Positions 1-9,879 of a DNA stretch of 50,973 bases are shown one piece after another. The notes beneath the pieces are model-generated. The model was not told the origin of the DNA. It saw only the letters and a list, made by a program, of their open reading frames with translations, and made no database searches. The translations under genes and the position numbers were made by a program. The stretch is taken from the NCBI GenBank assembly GCA_000513055.1, contig AZYB01000006.1, forward strand, positions 1-50,973. The letters run 5' to 3'. Each line of letters begins with the position of its first letter. The stretch's first letter is position 1. Source of the DNA: an alpha proteobacterium SCGC AAA288-N07 (GTDB lineage: Bacteria > Pseudomonadota > Alphaproteobacteria > Pelagibacterales > Pelagibacteraceae).

Positions 1-95
1 TTTATCTCAGGGAAAAGATGTATTATTTGACATAGATTGGCAAGGATCAGAAAAAATAAAAAAAATAAAGTTAAAAAATAAATTAATTTCAATAT
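1..95 (+). repeat. 95-bp inverted duplicate of gmk interior (partner 10969-11063)
   Basis: Bases 1-95 are identical to the reverse complement of 10969-11063; the match stops at base 96 (t against c). The sequence lies inside the gmk coding region. Sequence after base 95 continues gmk correctly, whereas the sequence to the left of 10969 does not. The length equals that of the duplicate at the other window end, which points to an assembly k-mer or chimeric read and not to biology. Confidence 0.95.
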
Positions 96-358
96 TTATT
101 TTACCACCAAATATTAAAACACTTAGGGATAGATTGTCTAATCGTGACATGAAAGATAAATTAATATTAAAGGAAAGAATGAGCCAATTTAAAAAAGATG
201 TTTTGCACTGGAAAGAATATGATCACGTTGTAATAAATAATGATTTAGAAAAATGTTACAAATCAATTATTTCAATAATCGATCATGAAAGAAAAGGAAA
301 AAAATTTTTCTGCAATAAAAATAAAATTAAAGAAAAAATTTCAGAATTAATTAATTAA
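1..358 (+). CDS. gmk: Guanylate kinase, C-terminal part (5' end cut by window start)
   Basis: Guanylate kinase phosphorylates GMP to GDP in the cytoplasm. Reading from base 2, the frame gives [14 protein letters not shown] followed by [14 protein letters not shown], which are the core and lid-side motifs of the family, then a Lys-rich C-terminus ending at 358. Only the C-terminal half is present. The missing N-terminal half lies at 10969-11347 on the other strand, and the first 95 bases here are shared with it. The two pieces together make one normal-length kinase, so this is a displaced part of one gene and not a second copy. It converges on ksgA with an 8-base overlap. Identity is secure; the split is probably an assembly or amplification artefact. 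Confidence 0.88.
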   Translation, partial: LSQGKDVLFDIDWQGSEKIKKIKLKNKLISIFILPPNIKTLRDRLSNRDMKDKLILKERMSQFKKDVLHWKEYDHVVINNDLEKCYKSIISIIDHERKGKKFFCNKNKIKEKISELIN

Positions 359-1139
359 ATTTTTCATACTCTTTTGTAATCTCAAAGTAAATTTCTTTGC
401 TTAAATTTTGTGGTCTTAAATTCAAATTAATTTTTAATCTATTTGAAACTTCATTATTGTTATAAAATAATTGTTTAAACGGCTTATTAATCATCTTTCT
501 TTTTTGAGAAAAGAAAATTCTCGTAACTAACTCTAGATTTTTTACATTTTTAAATTTTATGTATTTCTTTTCAGGAACAAATGACAAAATACTACTTTCT
601 ACTTTTGGTTTTGGAAAAAAACAATTTTTTGAAACGTCAAAATGTTTCGTAATTTTTAATTTCCAATTGCTAATAATAGATAGTCTGCCATAATTCTTTG
701 TATTAGTTTTAGCAATAATTCTTTCTGCCACATCCTTTTGAAACATCAAAATTAGTTTTTTATACCAAAAATTTGAATCATCATTTAATATCCATTTAGT
801 AAGCACTCGAGTAGATATATTGTAGGGTAAATTACCAAATACAATTAACCTTTTATTAGATAAATCCTTTTCATTAGTTTTTAGTATATCTTCATTAAAA
901 ATATTTATTTTATTTTTGAACTCTTTTTTTAATTTTGTATATAGCAATTTATCTTTTTCAATTAAAAATATTTTATTAGGTTTTTTTTTAATTATTTCTC
1001 TTGTTAGATTGCCAGTGCCAGGACCAACTTCTAATACATCTTCTTTTTCATCTACTTTTCCGATATCGACAATTTTATTTATAATATTAGTATCTATTAA
1101 AAAATTTTGTCCCAAACTGTATTTTGGTACAATTTTCAC
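351..1139 (-). CDS. rsmA: 16S rRNA (adenine-1518/1519-N6)-dimethyltransferase RsmA/KsgA
   Basis: KsgA dimethylates two adjacent adenines near the 3' end of 16S rRNA, using S-adenosylmethionine, during small-subunit maturation. The 262-residue protein has the usual length. Visible motifs are the N-terminal YSLGQNFL, the SAM-binding [10 protein letters not shown] (about residues 38-47), the catalytic NLPYNIS loop (about 103-109) and the [10 protein letters not shown] segment. The start is GTG at 1139, whose GTGA overlaps the stop of pdxA, suggesting translational coupling within a pdxA-ksgA transcript. The gene converges on the gmk 3' part and overlaps it by 8 bases. Identity is secure from motifs and gene order. 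Confidence 0.95.
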   Translation of the reverse strand: MKIVPKYSLGQNFLIDTNIINKIVDIGKVDEKEDVLEVGPGTGNLTREIIKKKPNKIFLIEKDKLLYTKLKKEFKNKINIFNEDILKTNEKDLSNKRLIVFGNLPYNISTRVLTKWILNDDSNFWYKKLILMFQKDVAERIIAKTNTKNYGRLSIISNWKLKITKHFDVSKNCFFPKPKVESSILSFVPEKKYIKFKNVKNLELVTRIFFSQKRKMINKPFKQLFYNNNEVSNRLKINLNLRPQNLSKEIYFEITKEYEKFN

Positions 1140-2109
1140 TTTATTTTGTTAAAAAATTTTATTGATTCAATTAAACTAGATGGATCAGCAATTTTTTTCC
1201 CAACAATATCTTTTGCAACACCGTGATCTGGTGAAATTCTTATGAAAGGAAGACCCAAGGTAATATTAATAGCTTTTAAACCCATTATTGTCTTAATTGG
1301 AGTTAGTATTTGATCATGATACATTCCAACAAATACATCAAAATTTTTTCGATTTTTTGGTAAAAACAATGTGTCTGCTGAAAATGGCCCAAAAACATTA
1401 ATATTTTGTTTTTTTAGCTTTTTAATAGCAGGTTTTATTATTTTTTCCTCTTCTGAAAATTTTCCATTAGAAAAAACAGTGAGGATTTAACCCTGTGACT
1501 GCAATTTTAATTTTTTTTCTAAAATATTTTTTATAAAAAAAAACAATTTTCTTTATTTGATTTACTATTTTTTCAACATTTAATTCTGAAGATATTTTTT
1601 TTCACCGGGATATGTGTTGTAATTGGAGTAACAGAAAAATTTTTGCTGTAAATCAACATTGTTGCTTTGTTATGATACCCAATTTTATGTGCAATAAATT
1701 CTGTTATTCCATTGAATTTTTTATTTAGCAAAGTTTCTTTTGATACTGGACCGTTTATAATTCCTAAAATTTTATTTTGTTGTAATAAATATAGACTCTC
1801 AGAAAAACAATTAAAAATAAATTTATTTGATTTTTTAGAAATTTTTTCAAAAATTTTTTTTTGTTTATATTTTATATTAATTACGGGGATAGCTGTGCCT
1901 TTTAAGTTTTCAGATTTGAAATTTTTTTCAATTAATTTTAATTTTAGATTAAATTTAAAATATTTTAAATGTCTGTATAAAAGATTATAATTTCCAATAA
2001 CTATACATGGATGATGTTTAATTTTTTTTTTTTTTATCCAGGATTTAAAAATTATTTCAGATGCAATACTATTAGGTTCTCCAAGAATTATTGCAATTGG
2101 TTTAGTCAT
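1136..2109 (-). CDS. pdxA: 4-hydroxythreonine-4-phosphate dehydrogenase PdxA, two frameshifts
   Basis: PdxA oxidises 4-phosphohydroxy-L-threonine in pyridoxal phosphate synthesis. The N-terminal part starts at 2109 (MTKPIAIILGEPNS) and runs to THIPVKK; the C-terminal part contains GPFSADTLF, FVGMYHDQ and ISPDHGVAKDI, all PdxA hallmarks. The frame is broken twice. At 1595-1602 a run of 8 T (A on the coding strand) has one base too many, and at 1471-1476 a 6-base run shows the same fault. Removing one base at each joins the pieces through VTGLNPHC, the metal-ligand His region, to give a protein of normal length (about 320 residues). It overlaps surA (2102) by 8 bases and ksgA by 3. It is either a sequencing error, a slippage-rescued gene or a young pseudogene. 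Confidence 0.85.
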
Positions 2110-3208
2110 TAAAATATTTGACTTTAATACTGTTTTTAACTTGATTAAAATAATTTGTTGAAAAATTAGTCAACTGCATATTTTTTTCAAATTCAATGAG
2201 CTTTTCCATCTCTCGATTCAAATCTATCTTATTTTCTTGAACTCTTTTGTTTTCAACTTTTAAAATTATAACACCCCCAGAAATAGAAATAGGTTCAGTG
2301 ATCGAACCTACTTTTGTTTTTTTTACAGAATTTAATAGTAGTTTAGAAAAATTACTTTCACTGACCCAACCTAATCTTCCGCCCTGTCCCGCAGTTGACG
2401 ATGAACTAAATTCATTTGCTGTATTTTCGAATCCTTCTTCTTTTATATTTTTTATTAAATCTTCTATTATAATTTTACTACTAGTCTTGACTTGAACAAT
2501 TTCCTCATTAGTTTTATCTGTATCTAAAATTTTTTTCTTATTATAAGAAGCGATTTCAGCTTCAATTATTATTCCGCCTTGTTCTTCAACAACAGTATTA
2601 TATTCTGTAACGATTTCTTCACTTTCTTTATTTGGTTTTTTTATTGCCGTATTTTCAATAAATATTTCATAAACTAGAAATTCTTCCATTTTTTTTTGTT
2701 TAGCTATTAATGTTTTTAATTGTTTATCAATTTTTTCTTTATCAATGATAATTTGATTTTTATAAAATTGATAAACTAACTGGTTCCATCGTAATTCAAT
2801 TAAAATCTTTTTTTCAAATTCATCAAGTTCAAATTCTTCAAGTAGTAAATATTTTTTAAAATCATCTAGGTTTTGAAATCCAATTTTTAGAGCGGATTGG
2901 ACAATCTGATTATTAATTGTTTCATTTTTTATAGTTATATTATCGTACCTTTCTAGAGTATCGACTTTTATTTTATCTTTGATTAAGGAATCAATGGCAA
3001 TCTTTCTTAATTCTTTTTTATCCATGTTTTTAAATCGTCCGGCAGTTATGATATTTAAATATTTTTTTTCTCTGGCTAGATCGTAATCAGTAATAATTTG
3101 ATTTCCTACTGATATAATTACTTTATTTTTTAGTTCTGCTTTTGAACTAGTCAACAAAAGTATTGAAAGAAGAATTATGTTTATTAATGATTTAATGTTT
3201 TTCCTCAC
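2102..3208 (-). CDS. surA: Periplasmic chaperone / peptidyl-prolyl isomerase SurA
   Basis: SurA chaperones outer-membrane proteins, including LptD, across the periplasm. The 368-residue product begins with a signal peptide (hydrophobic residues 9-20, cleavage near SSKA), then the SurA N-domain (VISVGNQIITDYDLAREKKYL), and one parvulin/PpiC-like domain near residues 245-340 (ENTANEFSSSSTAGQGGRLGW). Between them, residues about 186-244 form an unusual insert. Its centre (211-231, IIIEAEIASYNKKK) closely resembles the LptD N-terminal beta-repeat encoded just upstream. It starts one base after the lptD stop and overlaps pdxA by 8 bases, so surA is part of the lptF-lptG-lptD-surA-pdxA-ksgA transcription unit. 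Confidence 0.88.
   Translation of the reverse strand: MRKNIKSLINIILLSILLLTSSKAELKNKVIISVGNQIITDYDLAREKKYLNIITAGRFKNMDKKELRKIAIDSLIKDKIKVDTLERYDNITIKNETINNQIVQSALKIGFQNLDDFKKYLLLEEFELDEFEKKILIELRWNQLVYQFYKNQIIIDKEKIDKQLKTLIAKQKKMEEFLVYEIFIENTAIKKPNKESEEIVTEYNTVVEEQGGIIIEAEIASYNKKKILDTDKTNEEIVQVKTSSKIIIEDLIKNIKEEGFENTANEFSSSSTAGQGGRLGWVSESNFSKLLLNSVKKTKVGSITEPISISGGVIILKVENKRVQENKIDLNREMEKLIEFEKNMQLTNFSTNYFNQVKNSIKVKYFND
2516..2578 (-). repeat. LptD-repeat-like segment inside surA
   Basis: The segment encodes GGIIIEAEIASYNKKKILDT in SurA. LptD has two related stretches: NGITIEAEIATYDKKANVID (about 5403-5471) and NGVTIETEIASYNNRSKIIK (about 5220-5285). At DNA level the surA segment shares the 13-base word gaagcgatttcag (plus strand) exactly with the second LptD copy and differs from the first at about 7 of 41 positions by eye. 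A local duplication from lptD into surA is inferred. Confidence 0.6.
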
Positions 3209-5633
3209 TTAATTAACGGTGAGACCCGTTGCAGATATTGGTATCTTTCCAAAAGGTATAATTGTCAATGTAAACATCAAATTTTCACCAGGTTCTAAAT
3301 CATTATCTGAGTAAAAACTTTTATTATATTCTACCGCAGCTCTTAAACAATCGTTTTCATATTGGTAGCTTATATTATAAAATTCCCTCGAGTCTGTTTG
3401 AAAGTTTTCACGAGTTTTAAACTTTAAAGAATTTGATTTATTTAACTCTAAAACTAGTCCAGCGTTAACATAATGATTATTTCCTATATGATTATTTTCT
3501 TCAAGATATTCAAAGTTTGTAACTAATTTATTAATTTTAAAAATACCTGAAATTTCGTTGTAATTTAAAGTATTATAATTGTCATCTAATGAAAATTTAT
3601 AACCAACTTTACTAAATTCATTTATATTGTAATTTACATTACCAACCAAATTAGAAGTTTTTTCATTCAAGCTACTTTGCTTGGACATATCAATATTATC
3701 ATCATAGTTAAAAACTTGACCTACTGATAAATTGAATTTTTCAAAATCACTTCTATTCTTGTAGCTATAATCTGCCCCTAAAGTTAAACTTGTGCCAGTT
3801 TCTATTACATCCATTGCGCTCAATTTGTTTAAAGCATACAAGTTTTCCATTCCCAATTTTAGTTGGCTATCACTCATATTTCTCATATGACCGGGGGCAG
3901 TTCTTAACATAAGTTTCGGTGTTAGTGTTTTTTTATAATTTTCTGACTGTTTTTCCAGAGGCAGAGAGCTTAATAAAGATACCGCTCCCATAAGTTCAAT
4001 ATTATTTTTGTCGTTTTTATGATCCGCGGTATTCTCTGCTCTATAATTTGAATTTTTCAAATTACTTTCAAATTTTGTTATAATGCCAGAACTGCCAATG
4101 AAATTATTTGAACTCCAAAAAAAAATCGTTAACTAATTTTGTTTGCTTTTTGTTAGTTTCATAATTTTTGTAGTAACCTCTAGATTGAAAATCTAGCGTT
4201 CCATGTTCTTCAAAAGTAGATAGTTTATTTTTATAATCATAATTTGGTGCAACAAATTCATATCTTTCGTCAGTTTCATCTAAATTTTCATATGCATCCA
4301 TGTTTATATCCATACTCGTATCATTTTTTGCAAAATTCATTATTATTGAGGAATGCATAACGGTGTTGCTAGTCATTAATTTAGAATTAATGTCATGAAC
4401 TTTAAGGTAAGTATCATTTGATGCATTTTGATAATTTACTACTAGTTTGCTTTCATCAAACCCCTCGTAGCCTAAGTCAATATTAGTTTTTGCAAAAATA
4501 TGATTTCTACTACCAGCAGTTTTTTTGCCAGATATTTTTTTATAACCTTGGTTAAAACTTGCATCTAGCATTGAATAACTATTTTTTGTTACATGTCGAT
4601 ATTCTGTTTGAATTACAGGGTTTTCATCTGTGTAGAATTTTGGATTTAGTGTTGCGTCTCTATTCTTTGCTAAAGCGAAATAATACGGCAAATTTACGCC
4701 AGATCCTAATAAAGTAGAATTTGTGATACTTGGAGTTAGGAATCCAGATTGTCTTTCCACCGTTGGATCAGGATGATAAAACCAAGGAGTATATAATACA
4801 GGAAAACCATATAAATATAGTTTTGCTTTTTCATAACTAATTTTTTGTCCTTCTTTATCATGAATTATCTTTTTAGCTGTCAGTTTCCATGGTGGACATT
4901 TATCACCTCTTTTTTTACATGTCGTAAAAACTCCTCCCTCAATGTAACTTTTATTTTCAGTAATGACCGCTGATTTTCCAACTAATCTTGGATCATTTTC
5001 AATATTTCCAAGCATATTTTTATTAAATTTTAATTTTACGTTTGATCCTGCCATTCTTTTCTTTTCGACATCAATAAATATGTCATCAAAAAAATATTTA
5101 TTTTCGTATTTATCAGTCATTTCAATATTACCTTTTGATCTTAAACTTTTATTTTTAGTGGAGTAATTAAACATATCTAGTAAAATTGAATTTCCGGATC
5201 CATCATTCATTTTTGTTAATTGATTAGATTTTATAATTTTACTCCTGTTGTTGTATGAAGCGATTTCAGTCTCAATAGTTACTCCATTGCTACCTTTAAA
5301 AAGAACATTGCCTTCAGCCAATATTTCTTCTTTTTTTTTAAAATATCGTATCCTATCTGATATAAGTTGATCTTTTGTATTTGTATCAGTGACTTTTACA
5401 GATTTTTTTGCATCTATAACATTTGCTTTCTTATCATAAGTTGCAATTTCAGCTTCAATTGTAATACCATTTTGTCCCACAATAAAAACATTACCTTCTG
5501 CAAGAATTTTTTTATTGTCCTGAAATAACTTTATATTTGAAGCACTAATATCAAATTCATCAGCAGCTAAAGTTTGAGTCAAAGAAAATATAATTAATAT
5601 TAAATATAACAGTGTATTTTTATTATTTTTCAT
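3209..5633 (-). CDS. lptD: LPS-assembly outer-membrane protein LptD, one frameshift
   Basis: LptD is the outer-membrane beta-barrel that inserts lipopolysaccharide into the outer leaflet. A signal peptide (cleavage near TLAA-DEF) is followed by a periplasmic OstA/LptA-like beta-jellyroll with repeats such as LAEGNVFIVGQNGITIE (residues about 45-60 and 105-120), then the barrel (PVLYTPWFYHPDPTVERQSGFLTP). The frame breaks at 4117-4125, a 9-base A/T run. Deleting one base restores NDFFWSSNNFIGSSG and joins the C-terminal part (MLRTAPGHMRNMSDSQ, strand-rich to 3209). The joined length of about 808 residues suits the family. The gene is normally essential in LPS-bearing bacteria, so a true loss is unlikely. 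It overlaps lptG by 11 bases. Confidence 0.9.
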
Positions 5634-6714
5634 TAATCTGAATCATTCCTATTGTAGTAATAATCAAAACTGTAGTTAGAGGTGTCCAAACGGACATTAT
5701 AAGCGATATTCGTTCCGTTTCTCCCAACGCTCGAGAAAAGTCATTAAGATAATAAATAATAACAGAAATAATAATAGTAAGGATAATATAAACTAGAGGG
5801 CTTCCCCTATATTTTATATTCATAACAACAACACCAGCAAGGAGTGTCATGGACATTAAAAAAAGAGGAAAGGATAAAGATCTTTGAAATTCACTTTCAA
5901 CTTCCTTAGTGGAATAACCTAAGTATTTGTAATTTTCTTTTAATTTATTTAGTTCCCAAAAAGAGACAGCATCCAAATTAGAAAAAATGTTTTTTATGCT
6001 GTTAATTTCAAAGTTGCTTATGAAAGAATGAGTAGCAAGATAAGTAGAGACATTGTTACTATCTCTATAATAAATTTTTACATCACTTAATTTCCATTCG
6101 GTAGTACTGATGTCGGCTTTGCGTGTTTCAATTCTTGATTGAGCATCATTATTTTCATCAAAATTGTAAATAGAGACATCTATCAAATTGTTTTGATTTA
6201 ATTTTTTTGCCCTAATTATACTTGTGTATTCGTCAATCTTATCTTTTATCCAAATACCATTTTCAGTTAGTGCAGCTAAATAATCATTACCTTTAGTATA
6301 TTGATTTTTTATATCTAAATAACTATGTGTTAGTTTTGATGTTATGGTATTTACACCTGTCACAATAACCACACCAAATACCAATGATATTAATGCTGGA
6401 AAAAAAATAATTCTAAAGTTTGATATGCCAGCTATCTTTAAAGTAATTATTTCTTCTGATTGAATTATTTTTATAAATAATATGATTGATGAAATCAGAA
6501 AGATAAATGGAAAAAGTTTATATATCATTGCAGGTACTTTTAAAAGAGTCAGTGACAGTGGTAATAAGATTCCAACTGCATGATCCTTAAAAAAATTTAC
6601 TTCTTCAAATATATTAAGAATAATGCCTAAAGACAAAAATGCTAAAGTAACATTGAGTACTATTTTAGAGTATTCAAGAAAAAAATATTTTTTAAATATA
6701 TTAAATTTAAACAT
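5623..6714 (-). CDS. lptG: LPS export ABC transporter permease LptG
   Basis: LptG is one of the two inner-membrane permeases of the LptB2FG complex that extracts lipopolysaccharide and pushes it along the LptC-LptA-LptD bridge. The 363-residue protein has the YjgP/YjgQ layout: an N-terminal block of three membrane helices (residues about 12-110), a periplasmic jellyroll domain (about 130-270), and three C-terminal helices (about 275-360). It is assigned LptG and not LptF because it follows the other permease in the operon, is nearest lptD, and carries NGIWIKDK and EFQRSLSFPLFLMSM. It lies 4 bases after lptF and overlaps the lptD start. Confidence 0.88.
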   Translation of the reverse strand: MFKFNIFKKYFFLEYSKIVLNVTLAFLSLGIILNIFEEVNFFKDHAVGILLPLSLTLLKVPAMIYKLFPFIFLISSIILFIKIIQSEEIITLKIAGISNFRIIFFPALISLVFGVVIVTGVNTITSKLTHSYLDIKNQYTKGNDYLAALTENGIWIKDKIDEYTSIIRAKKLNQNNLIDVSIYNFDENNDAQSRIETRKADISTTEWKLSDVKIYYRDSNNVSTYLATHSFISNFEINSIKNIFSNLDAVSFWELNKLKENYKYLGYSTKEVESEFQRSLSFPLFLMSMTLLAGVVVMNIKYRGSPLVYIILTIIISVIIYYLNDFSRALGETERISLIMSVWTPLTTVLIITTIGMIQINEK

Positions 6715-6718
6715 TTAA

Positions 6719-7846
6719 TTATTTCAGATTTTCATATTTAAATATTCTAACTAAATACAGGTAATTCAATAACATTAATGTAGGGGGCAATGAATAATAA
6801 ATTACTGAATATAAAAAAGATTGCCCTGAGTATCTAACCATGATTTCTGCAAATACTAAAACAGTGAAGGCAATTAAAAAAATAATATATTTATTTAAAA
6901 AATAATATTTAGTTTCTCTTTTTGTAGATAATAAGTAACAAATAATAATGGACACAATTGGAATATAAAGAGGCATTCCCAATCTTCTATTTATTTCAGC
7001 TGTAATGTCATCAATCCTGGATCTACATTGATATTTTTTAAGTGTAGTATTGGCTTCACTTAAAAATGGTTTAATACAATTTAATAAAACAAGAGTACCT
7101 CTTTCCTGTATTTTTGGATAAGTTGTAGTTTTAGTAGAGAATGATGATAAATTAATTTCCGTTTGGTTAAAATTTAAAAAATTAATTTTACTGTTTTTTT
7201 TCTCAGTTTGTATTGTTCCATCATATAAAACTAAAATATTTTGTCCATTTCTTTTGGTCATATATCCTTTTTTTGCAATAATTGTTTTTGATGCTTCGGT
7301 ACTTGAAGTGTCATCTCTTAAAAAAATATTTTGCATTTCTCCATTTTGTTTTTTCTTTTCAACAAATACAGTTAAATCTTTAACAGTATCATTAAATTTT
7401 TTTTCTTTTACCAAAGAGGGTAAAAGACTTATACTAGATGATTTTAAAATAGACCTAGCAAAATTTAGAGACGAATGACTTACAACAAGTGATAGGAATA
7501 ATTGAAATAGTGTAATTAAAATTGAAATTTTAAAAGCAAGGTTCACCAGTTTAATTTTATTTAAGCCAGATGTCCAAAAAACTAATAACTCATTATTTTT
7601 TTCAAATTGCAAAATTATAACTAGTAAACTAATCAAAAAAACTAAAGGAATTAACCTATTTAGAACCTTGGGAATATTTAAAACTGAGTATGCAAAATAA
7701 ACATTAAAAGCATGTCCATCCTCGGTAACAAAGTCCAGATAGTTTACAGCCTGAACAATCCAAACAATTACGCTTATTGATATTAATATTAGCACAAAAA
7801 AAGAAATAAATTCTTTAAAAAAATATCTATAAATTGTATTTCTCAT
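6719..7846 (-). CDS. lptF: LPS export ABC transporter permease LptF
   Basis: LptF is the partner permease of LptG. The 375-residue protein opens with IYRYFFKEFISFFVLIL, has helices near residues 14-35, 50-80 and 100-125, a periplasmic domain about 130-270 and C-terminal helices from about 290 with RRLGMPLYIPIVSI. The ATG at 7846 gives the usual family N-terminus. It is the first gene of the leftward lpt unit and is divergent from pepA across 51 bases, which must hold both promoters. The ATPase LptB and the adaptor LptC are not in this window. Confidence 0.88.
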   Translation of the reverse strand: MRNTIYRYFFKEFISFFVLILISISVIVWIVQAVNYLDFVTEDGHAFNVYFAYSVLNIPKVLNRLIPLVFLISLLVIILQFEKNNELLVFWTSGLNKIKLVNLAFKISILITLFQLFLSLVVSHSSLNFARSILKSSSISLLPSLVKEKKFNDTVKDLTVFVEKKKQNGEMQNIFLRDDTSSTEASKTIIAKKGYMTKRNGQNILVLYDGTIQTEKKNSKINFLNFNQTEINLSSFSTKTTTYPKIQERGTLVLLNCIKPFLSEANTTLKKYQCRSRIDDITAEINRRLGMPLYIPIVSIIICYLLSTKRETKYYFLNKYIIFLIAFTVLVFAEIMVRYSGQSFLYSVIYYSLPPTLMLLNYLYLVRIFKYENLK

Positions 7847-7897
7847 TATGGTTGACTTAATATATATGTTAATTTAATTCAACTGTAACAAGAAAAT

Positions 7898-9385
7898 ATG
7901 AAAAATACTATTATTTTTGACAACAAAACTGGTTTTAGACAAGGAGAAACGTTAACTTTTTTCCTAAATGAAAATTTAGATTTTAAATTAGAAAGCAAAA
8001 TCTTTTCTGCCCAAATATTAGATAAAATTAAAGTTTTTTTGAAAAATTTAAAATCAAAAAAAAATAAAGAAAAAATTATAAGTTTTGATATATCGGAAAA
8101 AAATAGAGCTTTATTTATTATAGTAAAAGAAAAGTTGCCCCCAAATGATTTTGAAAAAATAGGAGCAAATTTTTTTTCTTATGTTAAAACAAACAAGATA
8201 AGCAAGATAAGCTTTTATTCTGATACGCTTGAATTAGTTAATTCTTACAAAAAAAATATAAATTTAACTCTAAATTTTATTCATGGATTCAATTTAAAAT
8301 CATATTCTTTTGATAAATATAAAACAAAAAATAAAAATGATTATTCTTTTTCATTAAAAACAATATCCTCTGAAAAAAATTTATTAAATAAAAATTACTT
8401 TAAATACAAAGCAATAGAGGCAGGTGTTTTTCAAACAAGGGATCTAGTATCAGAACCTCCAAATATTTTGTTTCCAAAAAAATATGTGGAAATAATAAAA
8501 AAACTTTCTTCTTTGGGTCTAAAAATCCAAGTTTATAACGAATTGAAAATGAAAAAATTGGGAATGAACTCTCTTTTAGGAGTAGGTCAAGGGAGTGTTA
8601 ATGAATCTTTTCTAGTCACCATTGAATGGAAAGGAAACAAGAGATCAAAAGAAAGACCGTTAGCATTTGTTGGAAAAGGTGTTTGCTTTGATACAGGAGG
8701 AATTTCTCTAAAGCCAGCTAGGTTCATGGAAGAAATGAAATATGATATGGCAGGATCAGCGGTAGTAGTTGGATTATTGAAAACTTTAGCTCTTAGGAAG
8801 GCAAAAATAAATGCCGTTGGAATAGTTGGACTAGTTGAAAATATGCCCGGTGGTAATGCACAGAGACCTGGAGATATTGTAAAATCCTATTCTGGTAAAA
8901 CCATCGAAGTTCTTAATACAGATGCAGAAGGAAGGTTAGTCTTAGCAGATGCCTTAAGTTTTACCGAAAAAAATTTTAAACCTAAATTTATAATTGATTT
9001 AGCTACTCTTACCGGGGCAATCATTGTGTCATTAGGAGAAGAATATGCGGGATTATTTTCAAACAATGATGATCTATCAAATAAAGTTTTTAAAGTTGGT
9101 AAAAAAATTGGTGAAAAAGTTTGGCGACTACCTTTAGATGAAAACTATAATAAATTAATGAATTCAAATGTAGCTGATATGCAAAATATTAATTATTCAG
9201 GTGGCGCTGGATCAATAACTGCAGCCCAATTTTTACAAAGATTCATAATTAATAAAACTCCTTGGGCACATTTAGATATTGCTGGGATGGCCTTTTCAAA
9301 AAAAGCTGCAAATCTAAATCCCAGCGGCGCAACAGGTTTTGGTGTACGACTTCTAAATAAATTAATAGAAGAATGTTATGAGTAG
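7898..9385 (+). CDS. pepA: Leucyl aminopeptidase (M17)
   Basis: Cytosolic M17 aminopeptidase releases N-terminal residues from peptides with two catalytic metal ions. The 495-residue length is normal. The divergent N-terminal regulatory domain (residues 1-160) precedes a catalytic domain with FVGKGVCFDTGGISLKP, KYDMAGSA and the family signature NTDAEGRLVLADAL, all intact with their metal-ligand Asp and Glu residues. The C-terminus reads NPSGATGFGVRLL. It is divergent from lptF and its end overlaps the ndk start by 8 bases, so the two are co-transcribed. Pairing of pepA with the lptFG block is common in proteobacteria. Identity is secure. Confidence 0.95.
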   Translation: MKNTIIFDNKTGFRQGETLTFFLNENLDFKLESKIFSAQILDKIKVFLKNLKSKKNKEKIISFDISEKNRALFIIVKEKLPPNDFEKIGANFFSYVKTNKISKISFYSDTLELVNSYKKNINLTLNFIHGFNLKSYSFDKYKTKNKNDYSFSLKTISSEKNLLNKNYFKYKAIEAGVFQTRDLVSEPPNILFPKKYVEIIKKLSSLGLKIQVYNELKMKKLGMNSLLGVGQGSVNESFLVTIEWKGNKRSKERPLAFVGKGVCFDTGGISLKPARFMEEMKYDMAGSAVVVGLLKTLALRKAKINAVGIVGLVENMPGGNAQRPGDIVKSYSGKTIEVLNTDAEGRLVLADALSFTEKNFKPKFIIDLATLTGAIIVSLGEEYAGLFSNNDDLSNKVFKVGKKIGEKVWRLPLDENYNKLMNSNVADMQNINYSGGAGSITAAQFLQRFIINKTPWAHLDIAGMAFSKKAANLNPSGATGFGVRLLNKLIEECYE

Positions 9386-9791
9386 CAATTCAATAGAAAG
9401 AACATTGTCTATTATCAAACCAGATGCAATTGAAAGACAACTAGAGACAAAAATAAAAAAAATTTTCTTAGATAATAAATTGAATATTGTTGATAGTAAA
9501 AAAGTACAATTATCTAAGAAAGAAGCAGAAGAATTTTATAAAGTACATCAAACAAAACCATTTTACGAGAAATTATGTTCTTATCTTTCTTCTGGGCCAA
9601 TAATTGCAATGATTTTAGATGGTGAAAATGCTATTCAAAGAAACAGGGACCTAATGGGTGCTACAGATCCTGAAAATGCAAAAGATGGTACAATTAGAAA
9701 AGTTTATGGAATTTCTATTGATAAAAATTCAGTACATGGGTCAGATAGTCTTATAAATGCTAAAGCAGAAATAGATTTTTTTTTTAGTTAA
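9378..9791 (+). CDS. ndk: Nucleoside diphosphate kinase
   Basis: Ndk balances nucleoside triphosphate pools by a ping-pong transfer through a phosphohistidine. The 137-residue protein shows RTLSIIKPDAIER at the N-terminus, RDLMGATDPENA in the nucleotide site and NSVHGSDS with the catalytic His near residue 117. The start overlaps pepA by 8 bases. The last residues are coded by a 10-base T run (DFFFS), but the frame is not disturbed. Identity is secure. Confidence 0.95.
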   Translation: MSSNSIERTLSIIKPDAIERQLETKIKKIFLDNKLNIVDSKKVQLSKKEAEEFYKVHQTKPFYEKLCSYLSSGPIIAMILDGENAIQRNRDLMGATDPENAKDGTIRKVYGISIDKNSVHGSDSLINAKAEIDFFFS

Positions 9792-9879
9792 TTAATATAT
9801 TTTATTAAATTATTAACATTGGAGGCCTTTTTCCATTATTTTTATAGGTAAAGTATTCTTTTTTAACTACTATTAGAAA

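Noticed and set aside
1-358. A second, separate guanylate kinase gene
   Set aside because: The two gmk parts overlap by exactly 95 identical bases and are complementary halves of one protein, so they are one gene split by a chimeric join.
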